From Enterocola sp045654205 (lineage in GTDB: Bacteria; Bacteroidota; Bacteroidia; Bacteroidales; Paludibacteraceae): a DNA stretch of 64,000 bases. The stretch is from contig JAZOMZ010000028.1 of NCBI GenBank assembly GCA_045654205.1, positions 1 through 64,000 of the forward strand. The letters are read 5' to 3'. Made by a program: the position numbers and the translations under genes. The stretch's first letter is position 1. Each line of letters opens with the position of its first letter. Under the pieces are notes generated by a model, which was given only the letters and a program-made list of their open reading frames with translations, searched no databases and had not been told where the DNA came from. This document shows, one piece after another, positions 16,936 to 24,637 of the stretch.

Positions 16936-18662
16936 GTTAACTGAATGTCTTTGACCATTAGTTGAATGCTCTTTTTGCCATTGAAATTATTTTCTTCTAA
17001 TGTGTAACAGATGTTGAATGGCCTTTTGCTTTTGACGTGTTCAATGCATCTTTGTGGGTTTTCTACATTGAATGCAATGCCACTACATCTGGTATATCTG
17101 CTATCTTGGGTGCAAACATCTAGTTTTAGGTGTTTTTGATCCATACCAACTAGTTTGCATCCGCCTGCATCGATTACATTAAATGTTACGAAAACAGGTT
17201 TGGTGTTGTCTGGTCCGTATGGAGCAAATTGACCTAGTCTTTCAAAGAAATTGTCGTTGATTTCATTTAGTGAAAGTTCTGTGTCAATGTCTATTTGAGG
17301 TATTTTTTGTTCGTCAGTAATATTTTCACTTACGTATTTCTCAAATCTTTCTTTAAACTCTTTTACGTTTTCAAGTTTCAAGGTTAAGCCTGCTGCATAG
17401 ATGTGTCCGCCAAAGTTTTCTAGTAAATCGCGGCAAGAATCTATTGCTTTGTAAAGGTCGAAGCCTGCGATAGAACGAGCAGAACCTGTAGCCATGCCGT
17501 TTGAAAGTGTTAAGACAACGGCAGGTTTGAAGTATTGTTCGCTAAGGCGTGAGGCAACGATACCAATAACACCTTTGTTCCATTCTTGGTTATAAACAAC
17601 AATGGAACTCTTATCTCCTAGATTTTTAAGTTTAAGGATTTCTTTGTGAGCCTCGTCTGTGGCTTGTTTGTCTAGGTCTTTTCTAGTTTTATTATAGTTG
17701 TCGATAAGGTCGCTTTTTTCTTTTGCTGAGGTGTAATCTTTTGCAACAAGAAGTTCTACGGCCTCTCTTCCGGAACTCATTCTGCCAGAGGCGTTTATGC
17801 GAGGTCCTATTTTGAATACAATATCGCTAGTGGTAATTTCTTTACCTTTAAGTTCACAAACGTCAATTATTGCCTTTAGGCCAATGCTTGGGTTGCTGTT
17901 TAGCCTTTTAAGACCATAGTGCATAATTGTGCGGTTCTCTCCTGTGATAGGCACAATGTCTGAAGCTATACTCACTGCTAAAAGGTCTAGAAGTGAGAAT
18001 AGTTTTTCCATAGGGATATTGTTATTTATGGCAAAAGCCTGCATAAGTTTGAAACCTACGCCACAACCAGAAAGGTGTCCGTATGGATATGTAGAGTCTG
18101 TACGTTTAGGGTCTAGAACTGCTACTGCGTCTGGGAGAGTTTCGTCTGGAGTGTGGTGGTCGCAGATAATGATGTCTATGCCTTTTTCTTTTGCATAGTT
18201 TACTTTTTCAATCGCTTTAATACCACAATCCAGTACTATGATTAGTGAAAAAGAATTTTCTGCTGCATAGTCTATTCCTTTGTATGAGACTCCGTATCCC
18301 TCGTCATTTCTGTCTGGGATATAAAAATCAATGTTTGATGTACATTGTTGAAGGAAATTATAAACTAGTGCCACGGCTGTTGTGCCGTCTACGTCATAAT
18401 CACCATAAACTAGAATTTTTTCTCTGTTGCCAAGAGCTGTATTGAGTCTTTCTACAGCCTTGTCCATGTCATTTAAAAGAAATGGATCGTGTATTTCTTT
18501 TAGTTTAGGATAGAAAAAGTTGTTGGCTTCTTCTATTGTGGTAATGCCTCTTTGAACAAGTAAAGTGCAAAGAGCTGGGCTAATTCTTAGTTTTTGTGAT
18601 AGTTCGTTTTTACATAATTCTTCTTTTTCGTTTAGGTTATTAATAATCCATTTGTGAAGCAT
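16932..18662 (-). CDS. recJ: Single-stranded-DNA exonuclease RecJ
   Basis: 5'-3' ssDNA exonuclease. DHH-family motifs are present: DYDVDGTTAV, ILDCGI-type motif II (IIVLDCGIKA), the DHH motif in IICDHHTPDE, and the DHHA1 motif GHIYAAGLTL. The C-terminal OB-like domain ends VKDIQLT. Its 576 aa is normal. It is the first gene of the minus-strand recJ-recQ-rnz operon and is divergent from tsaC/yciO. Confidence 0.96.
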   Translation of the reverse strand: MLHKWIINNLNEKEELCKNELSQKLRISPALCTLLVQRGITTIEEANNFFYPKLKEIHDPFLLNDMDKAVERLNTALGNREKILVYGDYDVDGTTAVALVYNFLQQCTSNIDFYIPDRNDEGYGVSYKGIDYAAENSFSLIIVLDCGIKAIEKVNYAKEKGIDIIICDHHTPDETLPDAVAVLDPKRTDSTYPYGHLSGCGVGFKLMQAFAINNNIPMEKLFSLLDLLAVSIASDIVPITGENRTIMHYGLKRLNSNPSIGLKAIIDVCELKGKEITTSDIVFKIGPRINASGRMSSGREAVELLVAKDYTSAKEKSDLIDNYNKTRKDLDKQATDEAHKEILKLKNLGDKSSIVVYNQEWNKGVIGIVASRLSEQYFKPAVVLTLSNGMATGSARSIAGFDLYKAIDSCRDLLENFGGHIYAAGLTLKLENVKEFKERFEKYVSENITDEQKIPQIDIDTELSLNEINDNFFERLGQFAPYGPDNTKPVFVTFNVIDAGGCKLVGMDQKHLKLDVCTQDSRYTRCSGIAFNVENPQRCIEHVKSKRPFNICYTLEENNFNGKKSIQLMVKDIQLT

Positions 18663-18759
18663 ATATATTTTTTATTTGTTTATAGCGGAAGAATGCTTAA
18701 TTTTGCCGTTGCAAAATATCAATTTGTAAAGATAGGTAAAATTTTTTTATTTTCATAAT

Positions 18760-19317
18760 ATGAACGAGATAAAAAAAATGGTTGAGGTGCTTCGCTCAGG
18801 AGGCTTGATTTTGTATCCTACTGACACGGTTTGGGGTATAGGTTGTGATGCAACAAATGAGGAGGCGGTAAAAAAGATTTTTAAACTTAAAAATCGTGAG
18901 GATAGTAAATCTCTTATTGTATTGGTAGATAGTGTAGATAGACTTGCTGCATATGTGGATGATGTCCCTGATGTGGCTTGGGATTTGGCAGAAGTATCTG
19001 ATTCTCCGCTTACTATAATTTATCCTACAGGAAAAAATCTGGCAAAAAATGTGTTGGCAGAAGATGGTAGCGTGGGTATTAGAGTGACAAATGAGGAGTT
19101 TTCAAAGGCGCTTTGCTATGCTTTTCGTAAGCCAATAATTTCTACATCTGCTAATATAAGCGGAAATCCAACTCCTCAAAATTTTTATGAGATAGAAGAT
19201 GAAATAAAAGAGGGGGTGGATTATGTGGCGGAAGCTCGCAGAGAAGAAGATGAAAAAAAATCACCTTCTTCTATTATTAAGTTTGAAAAAAATGGTACTT
19301 TTGTGGTGCTAAGATAA
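18760..19317 (+). CDS. L-threonylcarbamoyladenylate synthase (Sua5/YciO/YrdC family)
   Basis: Makes threonylcarbamoyl-AMP for the t6A37 modification of ANN-decoding tRNAs. The YrdC signature is clear: GGLILYPTDTVWGIGCDATNEEAV, KIFKLKNRE, and PIISTSANISG. 185 aa is the short TsaC/YciO form without the Sua5 C-terminal domain. The 97-nt divergent gap from recJ holds its promoter. The ClC gene follows after 4 nt. Confidence 0.9.
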   Translation: MNEIKKMVEVLRSGGLILYPTDTVWGIGCDATNEEAVKKIFKLKNREDSKSLIVLVDSVDRLAAYVDDVPDVAWDLAEVSDSPLTIIYPTGKNLAKNVLAEDGSVGIRVTNEEFSKALCYAFRKPIISTSANISGNPTPQNFYEIEDEIKEGVDYVAEARREEDEKKSPSSIIKFEKNGTFVVLR

Positions 19318-19321
19318 TGAG

Positions 19322-21097
19322 ATGAAAAAAAATCTAGTAGAATTATATGATAGTTTGCTTAGGTGGCGTGAAAATAAGGTGCCAACTAGACAGTTTGTGC
19401 TAGTATTGAGCTTTATAGTGGGGGTGTTGACAGCTATTGCAGCTTGTCTGCTTAAGTGGTCTATTCATGGAATTCAATATTTACTTACTACAAACTTCGA
19501 TTATTATTCAGGTAACTTTCTCTACCTATTGTATCCAATAGTGGGCATTTTGCTTTCTGGTCTTTTTGTAAAATACATTCTTAGAGACGATATTAGCCAC
19601 GGTGTGACTAAAATTTTATATGCTATTTCGCAACGAAAAAGTATAATGAAACTTCACAATGTGTGGAGTTCTGTGGTGGCGAGCTCGGTAACTATTGGTT
19701 TTGGTGGATCGGTAGGGGCGGAATCTCCTGTGGTGTTGACAGGTTCGGCTATTGGCTCAAACTTGGGTCGTTTCTTTAAAATGGACCAAAAGACCCTGAT
19801 GCTAATGGTGGGTTGTGGTGCTGCAGGTGCTATTAGTGGTATTTTCCAGGCTCCTATTGCAGGGGTGGTATTTACCCTAGAGGTGCTTATGATTGATATG
19901 ACATTTACCTCTGTGGTTCCACTACTAATTTCTTCTGTAACAGCTACCTCTCTCTCGTACTTCTTGCTGGGGAAAACAGTAATGTTTAAACTTGCTGGAG
20001 AGGATTTTTCTCTTGAGAGAATACCAATGTACATACTTCTTGGTGTGATGTGCGGTTTTGTTTCTCTGTATTATACTCGAGGAATGAATGCAGTGGAAGG
20101 GGTGTTTAGAAAATTGAATTCTTTCTGGTTAAAGCTTGTGGTGGGTGCGTTGATGTTAAGTGCTTTAATCTATCTATTGCCTCCTTTGTATGGTGAAGGT
20201 TATGATGCAATTAACCATTTGTTAAGTCTTAAACCAGAAAGCTTGTTTGAGAATAGTTTGTTTTTTGGTTTTAGACACAATGATTATGTTGTATTAGTGT
20301 ATCTTGCTCTTATAGTGCTGTTTAAATTGGTGGCAACAGCGGCTACAAATGGTGCAGGTGGTGTTGGTGGTTTGTTTGCACCATCTCTGTTTGTTGGTTG
20401 TATCGTGGGATATATTTGTGCATTAGCACTGCAAATGTGTGGAATAAATGTTCCTGCCCAGAATTTAGCTCTAGCAGGTATGGCTGGTGTTATGTCTGGT
20501 ATTATGCATGCCCCGCTTACAGGTATTTTCCTTATAGCAGAACTTTCTGGTGGCTATGAGTTGTTTATGCCCCTTATGATTGTGTCTGTGATTTCTTTTA
20601 TAACTATTTATGTGTTTGAACCACATAGTATTTACGCTATGCGTTTGGCAAAAAAAGGTGAGTTAGTAACACACCACAAAGACCGTGCAGTGCTATGTTT
20701 GATGAGAATGCAAAATGTTATAGAGACAGACCTTCAAACCATTCGCCCAGAGGCTACGCTAGGAGACTTGGTTAAGCTTATTTCTACTTCAAAAAGAAAT
20801 ATATTCCCAGTGGTGAAAAAAGATGGAACCTTTATAGGAATAGTATCTCTAGAGGAGGTGAGAAATATAATGTTCCGTCCTGAGCTTTATAATAGATTTA
20901 CTGTTAAAAAATTGATGATATATCCACCAACAAGGATTGATGTGAGTGAGTCTATGGATTCTGTGATGGAGAAATTTGAACATACCCAAGCATGGAATCT
21001 CCCTGTTTTGGATGGTGATAAATATGTAGGTTATGTTTCTAAGTCTAAGATTTTCAATGCTTATCGTGAAGTGTTGGTAGAAATATCTGATGATTGA
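19322..21097 (+). CDS. ClC-family chloride/proton antiporter with C-terminal CBS domains
   Basis: Inner-membrane ClC protein with about 16 membrane helices in the first 430 residues. The segment GFGGSVGAESPVVLTGSAIG near residue 130 carries the gating glutamate (GAESP), which points to a Cl-/H+ exchanger rather than a channel. A second selectivity segment, GAGGVGGLFAPSLFVG, is present. Two CBS modules (residues about 460-585, e.g. GIVSLEEVRNIM and GYVSKSKIF) suggest nucleotide control. The stop overlaps the frame upstream of the LptF/G gene. Confidence 0.92.
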   Translation: MKKNLVELYDSLLRWRENKVPTRQFVLVLSFIVGVLTAIAACLLKWSIHGIQYLLTTNFDYYSGNFLYLLYPIVGILLSGLFVKYILRDDISHGVTKILYAISQRKSIMKLHNVWSSVVASSVTIGFGGSVGAESPVVLTGSAIGSNLGRFFKMDQKTLMLMVGCGAAGAISGIFQAPIAGVVFTLEVLMIDMTFTSVVPLLISSVTATSLSYFLLGKTVMFKLAGEDFSLERIPMYILLGVMCGFVSLYYTRGMNAVEGVFRKLNSFWLKLVVGALMLSALIYLLPPLYGEGYDAINHLLSLKPESLFENSLFFGFRHNDYVVLVYLALIVLFKLVATAATNGAGGVGGLFAPSLFVGCIVGYICALALQMCGINVPAQNLALAGMAGVMSGIMHAPLTGIFLIAELSGGYELFMPLMIVSVISFITIYVFEPHSIYAMRLAKKGELVTHHKDRAVLCLMRMQNVIETDLQTIRPEATLGDLVKLISTSKRNIFPVVKKDGTFIGIVSLEEVRNIMFRPELYNRFTVKKLMIYPPTRIDVSESMDSVMEKFEHTQAWNLPVLDGDKYVGYVSKSKIFNAYREVLVEISDD

Positions 21098-21114
21098 TAA
21101 GTTTATTTATAGTT

Positions 21115-22194
21115 ATGCTAAAACGTATTGATTTTTATATCATGAAGAAGTTTTTGGGCACCTATGTGTTGTCCATTATACTTATTATTAGTATAGCTAT
21201 AGTTATAGATATTACCGAGAAGATGGATAATTTCTATAACGAAGGGTTGGATTTGAAGACCATTATTTTTGACTATTATATCTATTTTGTTCCTTATTAT
21301 ATAAATTTATTTAGTTCGCTTTTTACCTTTCTTGCCGTAATCTTCGTTACTTCAAAATTGGCATTTAATTCTGAGATTATTGCTATGTTGGCAGGGGGGA
21401 TAAGTTTAAAAAGAATTTTAGTACCATATCTAATATCTGCAGCGATAATTGCAGCAGCTACATTTTATATTAGTTCAGAGATAATACCACCTGGTATTAG
21501 AGAAAGATTGAAATTTGAGTATAAATATGTGGAACATAAGCAATTTGAGTCGAGTCTGGATCATCAACAACTTAAAATATCAGAAAATGAAATTATCTAT
21601 ATGGAAAGATATGATATAGATAAAAAGATAGGTTATAGATTTTCTTATGATAAGTTTGATGGTAAAAAATTGGTGGAAAGAATTACTGCAATGAGGATTC
21701 AACATGATTCTTTGTATAATTGGACTGCATATAATTGTATGCAAAGAAAATTTGTTGATTTGAAAGAAGAAGTGAAAACCGAAAGTGTGATGAAGTTGGA
21801 ACTTAATATGATTCCAAAGGATTTTACTCAAATAGCAAAAGAATATGAGCAATTGACAACAAGTGAACTTATAGAATATTTGGATGTGCAAAGCAAACGT
21901 GGTCTTTCTGGTCTAAATGCATATGAACTGGAACTGCAAAAACGTATTGCTAATCCTTTTGCTGCATTTGTATTAACATTAATTGGGGTATCTGTTGCTT
22001 CGAGGAAGTCTAGAGGAGGAACAGGATTTCATATCTTTATAGGATTTTTGCTGAGTGTTACCTATATTCTCTCAAATATGGTGTCTTCTTCACTTACCAT
22101 TAAGGGAGGGCTAAATCCAATGATTTCTGTTTGGTTGCCTAATATTATTTATTTAGGCATTGGTATCTACCTATATAAAATAGCTCCAAAATAA
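21115..22194 (+). CDS. LptF/LptG-family lipopolysaccharide export permease (YjgP/YjgQ)
   Basis: Inner-membrane subunit of the ABC machine that extracts lipopolysaccharide. Three N-terminal helices (FLGTYVLSIILIISIAIVIDI onwards), a periplasmic beta-jellyroll (residues about 125-260) and three C-terminal helices follow the family plan; LEKRIA-like ELQKRIANPFAAFVLTLIG is typical. The ATG at 21115 is chosen because the upstream in-frame TTG (21094) lies inside the ClC stop region and gives an atypical N-terminus. LptF and LptG cannot be told apart here. Confidence 0.9.
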   Translation: MLKRIDFYIMKKFLGTYVLSIILIISIAIVIDITEKMDNFYNEGLDLKTIIFDYYIYFVPYYINLFSSLFTFLAVIFVTSKLAFNSEIIAMLAGGISLKRILVPYLISAAIIAAATFYISSEIIPPGIRERLKFEYKYVEHKQFESSLDHQQLKISENEIIYMERYDIDKKIGYRFSYDKFDGKKLVERITAMRIQHDSLYNWTAYNCMQRKFVDLKEEVKTESVMKLELNMIPKDFTQIAKEYEQLTTSELIEYLDVQSKRGLSGLNAYELELQKRIANPFAAFVLTLIGVSVASRKSRGGTGFHIFIGFLLSVTYILSNMVSSSLTIKGGLNPMISVWLPNIIYLGIGIYLYKIAPK

Positions 22195-22200
22195 AACTAC

Positions 22201-22379
22201 ATAAAAAAATAAAAACCGCACTGCCATTTGTGATCCAAACTTTGAAAAGAAAGGATTTGAGGCTCCGGTTATCTTTGTAATCTACCCAGACCATAAATGG
22301 ACAGTAGCACGCCATTGACTAACCCAAAGTATCTCGGTTAATAATTGATTGTTAAGTTTCCCAAAATGTGTCAGTGCGG
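22201..22379 (-). ncRNA. ssrS: 6S RNA candidate (Bacteroidales-1 type)
   Basis: On the minus strand, CCGCACTG (22379-22372) pairs perfectly with CAGTGCGG (22223-22216) to close an approximately 165-nt RNA ending in a U-rich tail (TTTTTATTTTTTT). The promoter upstream is an exact TTG-N20-TACCTTTG. A long closing stem, about 180-nt length and no ORF fit 6S RNA, the RNA-polymerase decoy. Rfam Bacteroidales-1 RNAs have been proposed to be the 6S of this order, from memory. Identity is inferred without a covariance search; a different structured sRNA is possible. Confidence 0.65.
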
Positions 22380-22384
22380 CAGTA

Positions 22385-22415
22385 CAAAGGTAATATTTAA
22401 TTTTTGATTGTGCAA
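22385..22415 (-). promoter_or_regulatory. Promoter of the 6S RNA candidate
   Basis: Minus strand: TTG at 22415-22413, exactly 20 nt, TACCTTTG at 22392-22385. A perfect match to the consensus, placing the transcription start at about 22379, where the closing stem begins. Confidence 0.85.
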
Positions 22416-22448
22416 GATAGGATGGGGAGGAGTTGATAGTGGGAGTGT

Positions 22449-22476
22449 GAAGGGACGTAGCGTGCTGTGTCCGTAT
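22449..22476 (+). repeat. Short inverted repeat resembling the centre of the 33.5-kb palindrome
   Basis: GTGAAGGGACGTAGCGTGCT followed by GTGTCC resembles GTGTAGGGACACTGCGTGCA followed by GTGTCC at 33502-33527. It looks like a decayed relic of the same element in the gap between the 6S RNA and perR. Confidence 0.45.
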
Positions 22477-22515
22477 CGATATATAAATTTTTTTGAAAAA
22501 TTTTTGTCAAAAAAT

Positions 22516-22546
22516 TTGGTAGTTATTTGGAAAGGTTATATATTTG
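22516..22546 (+). promoter_or_regulatory. Promoter of the peroxide-defence operon
   Basis: TTG (22516-22518), 20 nt, TATATTTG (22539-22546), an exact fit to the Bacteroidetes consensus. The start is expected near 22550-22553, directly before the PerR-like operator. Confidence 0.8.
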
Positions 22547-22560
22547 CAATGAAATTAAAA

Positions 22561-22575
22561 TTGTAATCATTACAA
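22561..22575 (+). promoter_or_regulatory. PerR/Fur-type operator
   Basis: TTGTAATCATTACAA is a perfect 7-1-7 palindrome and matches the PerR box pattern (TTATAATnATTATAA) at most positions. It lies about 10-25 nt after the predicted start of the operon that encodes the Fur-family regulator, so negative autoregulation by roadblock is expected. Confidence 0.75.
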
Positions 22576-22607
22576 ATCAGTAATGATAATAAAAAAAGGA
22601 GGTGCAA

Positions 22608-23048
22608 ATGCCAATAAAGATAAAAGCATATTTACAAGAGAAGGGAATTAATCCTTCTATGCAGAGAGTGGCTGTAATGCATTATCTATTAAATAATTTC
22701 ACTCATCCTACAGTGGATGAGATACATTCAAACCTTTCTGATAGTATTCCAACGCTGTCTAAAACTACAGTTTATAATACTTTGAAAGTTTTAGTAGATA
22801 ATGGAGCAGCGTTGCAGCTTACGATAGATGAGAAAAACACTCGTTACGACGGAAATATTACTCCTCATGCACACTTTATCTGTCTAGGATGTGGTTGTGT
22901 ACACGATGTGGAGCCAATAAAACTAGATGAGGTAAGTCTATCAAAATACAAAAACTTGAGAATAACAGAAACTCAGGTATATTACAAAGGTTATTGCGAA
23001 AAATGTTATCAAGAAAAGCTTTTAAAAGAAGCAGAGAATAATAAATAA
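22608..23048 (+). CDS. perR: Fur-family peroxide-type repressor (PerR-like)
   Basis: 146-residue metal-dependent repressor. An N-terminal winged helix (NPSMQRVAVMHYLLNN, TLSKTTVYNTLKVLVDNG) is followed by a dimerisation/metal domain with HAHFICLGCGCVHDVE and CEKCYQE, the two CxxC pairs of the structural zinc site. PerR is favoured over Fur because rubrerythrin genes follow. The ATG at 22608 is chosen over GTG at 22602 because AAAGGAGG (ending 22602) is a strong Shine-Dalgarno at the correct distance from the ATG and would overlap the GTG. Such a site is rare in this phylum. Confidence 0.88.
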   Translation: MPIKIKAYLQEKGINPSMQRVAVMHYLLNNFTHPTVDEIHSNLSDSIPTLSKTTVYNTLKVLVDNGAALQLTIDEKNTRYDGNITPHAHFICLGCGCVHDVEPIKLDEVSLSKYKNLRITETQVYYKGYCEKCYQEKLLKEAENNK

Positions 23049-23067
23049 AAAATTTAAAAGTAATATT

Positions 23068-23184
23068 ATGAAAAAATTTGTATGTACAGTATGTGGTTAT
23101 GTTCACTACGGCGAGCAACCACCAGCAGTTTGTCCAAAATGTAAACAACCAGCGAAAGTATTTAAAGAAATTCAGAGCAAATGA
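23068..23184 (+). CDS. 38-residue stand-alone rubredoxin-like protein
   Basis: ATG 23068 to TGA 23182 encodes 38 aa beginning MKKFVCTVCGYVHYGEQPP and containing CPKCKQ. Both CxxC pairs of a rubredoxin Fe(Cys)4 site are intact. It is nearly a copy of the first 38 residues of the reverse rubrerythrin 114 nt downstream (MKKFICNVCGYVHEG, CPQCKQP), so it probably arose by partial tandem duplication. It lies 19 nt after perR in the peroxide operon and could pass electrons to the rubrerythrins. It is too short for standard ORF cut-offs. Confidence 0.8.
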   Translation: MKKFVCTVCGYVHYGEQPPAVCPKCKQPAKVFKEIQSK

Positions 23185-23262
23185 GAGCAATGATAAGCTC
23201 GCTTAAGCATTGCCGAATGCAGCCTGAATTCACGAGCGAAGCGAGTAACGTCTAAGTATGAG
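23184..23262 (+). repeat. REP-like hairpin repeat between mini-rubredoxin and reverse rubrerythrin
   Basis: GCAATG-A-TAAGC-TC-GCTTA-AG-CATTGC forms a hairpin at 23187-23213, followed by TCACGAGCGAAGCGAGTAA (23232-23250). Close versions of the latter are at about 45720-45742 and 56212-56236 in the opposite orientation. It is an intergenic dispersed repeat inside the operon. Confidence 0.6.
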
Positions 23263-23297
23263 ATAAAAAATAATATAAACAAATTAAAGATAAAGTC

Positions 23298-23846
23298 ATG
23301 AAAAAATTTATATGTAATGTATGCGGATATGTTCACGAAGGTGAAACCGCTCCAGAATTTTGCCCACAATGTAAACAACCTAAAGATAAATTTAAAGAAC
23401 TAGAAGAAAACGGTGCTTTAGAGTTTGTAACAGAGCATGTTATCGGTATCGCAGCTGATACAGATGACGAAATGAAAAAAGACCTTAACGCTCACTTCCT
23501 TGGCGAAGCTACAGAAGTAGGTATGTACCTAGCAATGAGCCGTCAAGCAGACCGCGAAGGTTATCCAGAAATTGCAGAAGCATTTAAACGTTATGCTTGG
23601 GAAGAAGCAGAACACTGCGCTAAATTTGCAGAACTTCTTGGTAAAGTAGTTTGGGATACAAAAACTAACCTAGAAAAACGTATGAATGCAGAAAGTGGTG
23701 CTTGCGCAGACAAAATGCGTATTGCTAAACGTGCAAAACAACTAGATCTTGACGCTATCCACGATACAGTTCATGAAATGGCAAAAGACGAAGCACGTCA
23801 TGGTAAAGGTTTTGAAGGTTTATACAAACGTTATTTTGGTAAATAA
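23298..23846 (+). CDS. Reverse rubrerythrin (rubredoxin domain first)
   Basis: Cytosolic NADH-linked peroxidase/oxidase of anaerobes. The rubredoxin domain (MKKFICNVCGYVHEGE, CPQCKQP) occupies residues 1-40 and the ferritin-like diiron domain residues 55-182, the reverse of classical rubrerythrin. Diiron ligands are visible in the HFLGEATEVGMY, YAWEEAEHCAKF, and MAKDEARHGKGFEGL helices. The codon bias (many GAA, AAA, CGT) suggests high expression. It belongs to the PerR-regulated unit and is followed 54 nt later by classical rubrerythrin. Confidence 0.92.
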   Translation: MKKFICNVCGYVHEGETAPEFCPQCKQPKDKFKELEENGALEFVTEHVIGIAADTDDEMKKDLNAHFLGEATEVGMYLAMSRQADREGYPEIAEAFKRYAWEEAEHCAKFAELLGKVVWDTKTNLEKRMNAESGACADKMRIAKRAKQLDLDAIHDTVHEMAKDEARHGKGFEGLYKRYFGK

Positions 23847-23900
23847 GAAATTTTTCTTAACTTCACAACCTGAATTACAAACAATTTAAAAATTATTGTC

Positions 23901-24476
23901 ATGAAAAGTATAAAAGGCACAAAAACAGAAAAAAATCTTCTTATTGCTTTTGCAGGTGAAAGCCAAGCTAGAAACAGATATACATTCTTTGCGAGTGTAG
24001 CTAAAAAAGAAGGTTACGAACAAATTTCTGCAAACTTTACCGAAACAGCTGAACAAGAAAAAGAACACGCTAAAAAATTCTTCAAATTCTTGGAAGGTGG
24101 CGATTTAGAAATCACAGCAACTTATCCTGCAGGTAAAATTGGTAACACAATTGAAAACCTTAAAGCTGCAGCTGCTGGCGAACACGGTGAATGGGCTATC
24201 GACTATCCAGAAATGGCTAACGTGGCAGACGAAGAAGGTTTCCCAGAAATCGCAGAAACATATCGCAGAATTGCTATCGTAGAAAAAATGCACGAAGACA
24301 GATACAATCGCTTCTTACAAAACATTCTAGACGGCAAAGTATTCGTTAAAGATACAGAAGTAACATGGCAATGTCGCAACTGCGGTTACATCCTAGATGG
24401 TAAGGAAGCTCCAGAAGAATGTCCAGCTTGCCAACACGCAAGAGCATACTTTGAAGTGAAAAAAGAAAACTATTAA
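23901..24476 (+). CDS. rbr: Rubrerythrin
   Basis: Non-haem diiron peroxidase reducing H2O2. The N-terminal four-helix bundle has the ligand motifs AFAGESQARNRYTFF, ETAEQEKEHAKKFF, and IVEKMHEDRYNRFL. The C-terminal rubredoxin domain has CRNCGYI and CPACQHARAYF. At 191 aa it is the classical order. It is the last gene of the peroxide operon and is followed by a strong terminator at 24499. Confidence 0.95.
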   Translation: MKSIKGTKTEKNLLIAFAGESQARNRYTFFASVAKKEGYEQISANFTETAEQEKEHAKKFFKFLEGGDLEITATYPAGKIGNTIENLKAAAAGEHGEWAIDYPEMANVADEEGFPEIAETYRRIAIVEKMHEDRYNRFLQNILDGKVFVKDTEVTWQCRNCGYILDGKEAPEECPACQHARAYFEVKKENY

Positions 24477-24498
24477 TAAATCTTTAAATGTAGATTTT

Positions 24499-24530
24499 GA
24501 GGCTGACACTATTGTCAGCCTCTTTTTTTT
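24499..24530 (+). terminator. Terminator of the peroxide-defence operon
   Basis: GAGGCTGAC / GTCAGCCTC form a perfect 9-bp stem with a six-base loop followed by eight T. Confidence 0.93.
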
Positions 24531-24637
24531 ATTTAATACTACGGCATTTTTAATTAATATATTTTAAAGCACAAATAGTAAAATTCTCTATACTTTTGGT
24601 TGTATAAAACTTAAATAAAACGTTTGAATTAAAAGTT

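Noticed and set aside
22216..22379. 6S-like region read on the plus strand
   Set aside because: No promoter on the plus side of the stem and no T-run at the plus 3' end; all signals agree on the minus strand.
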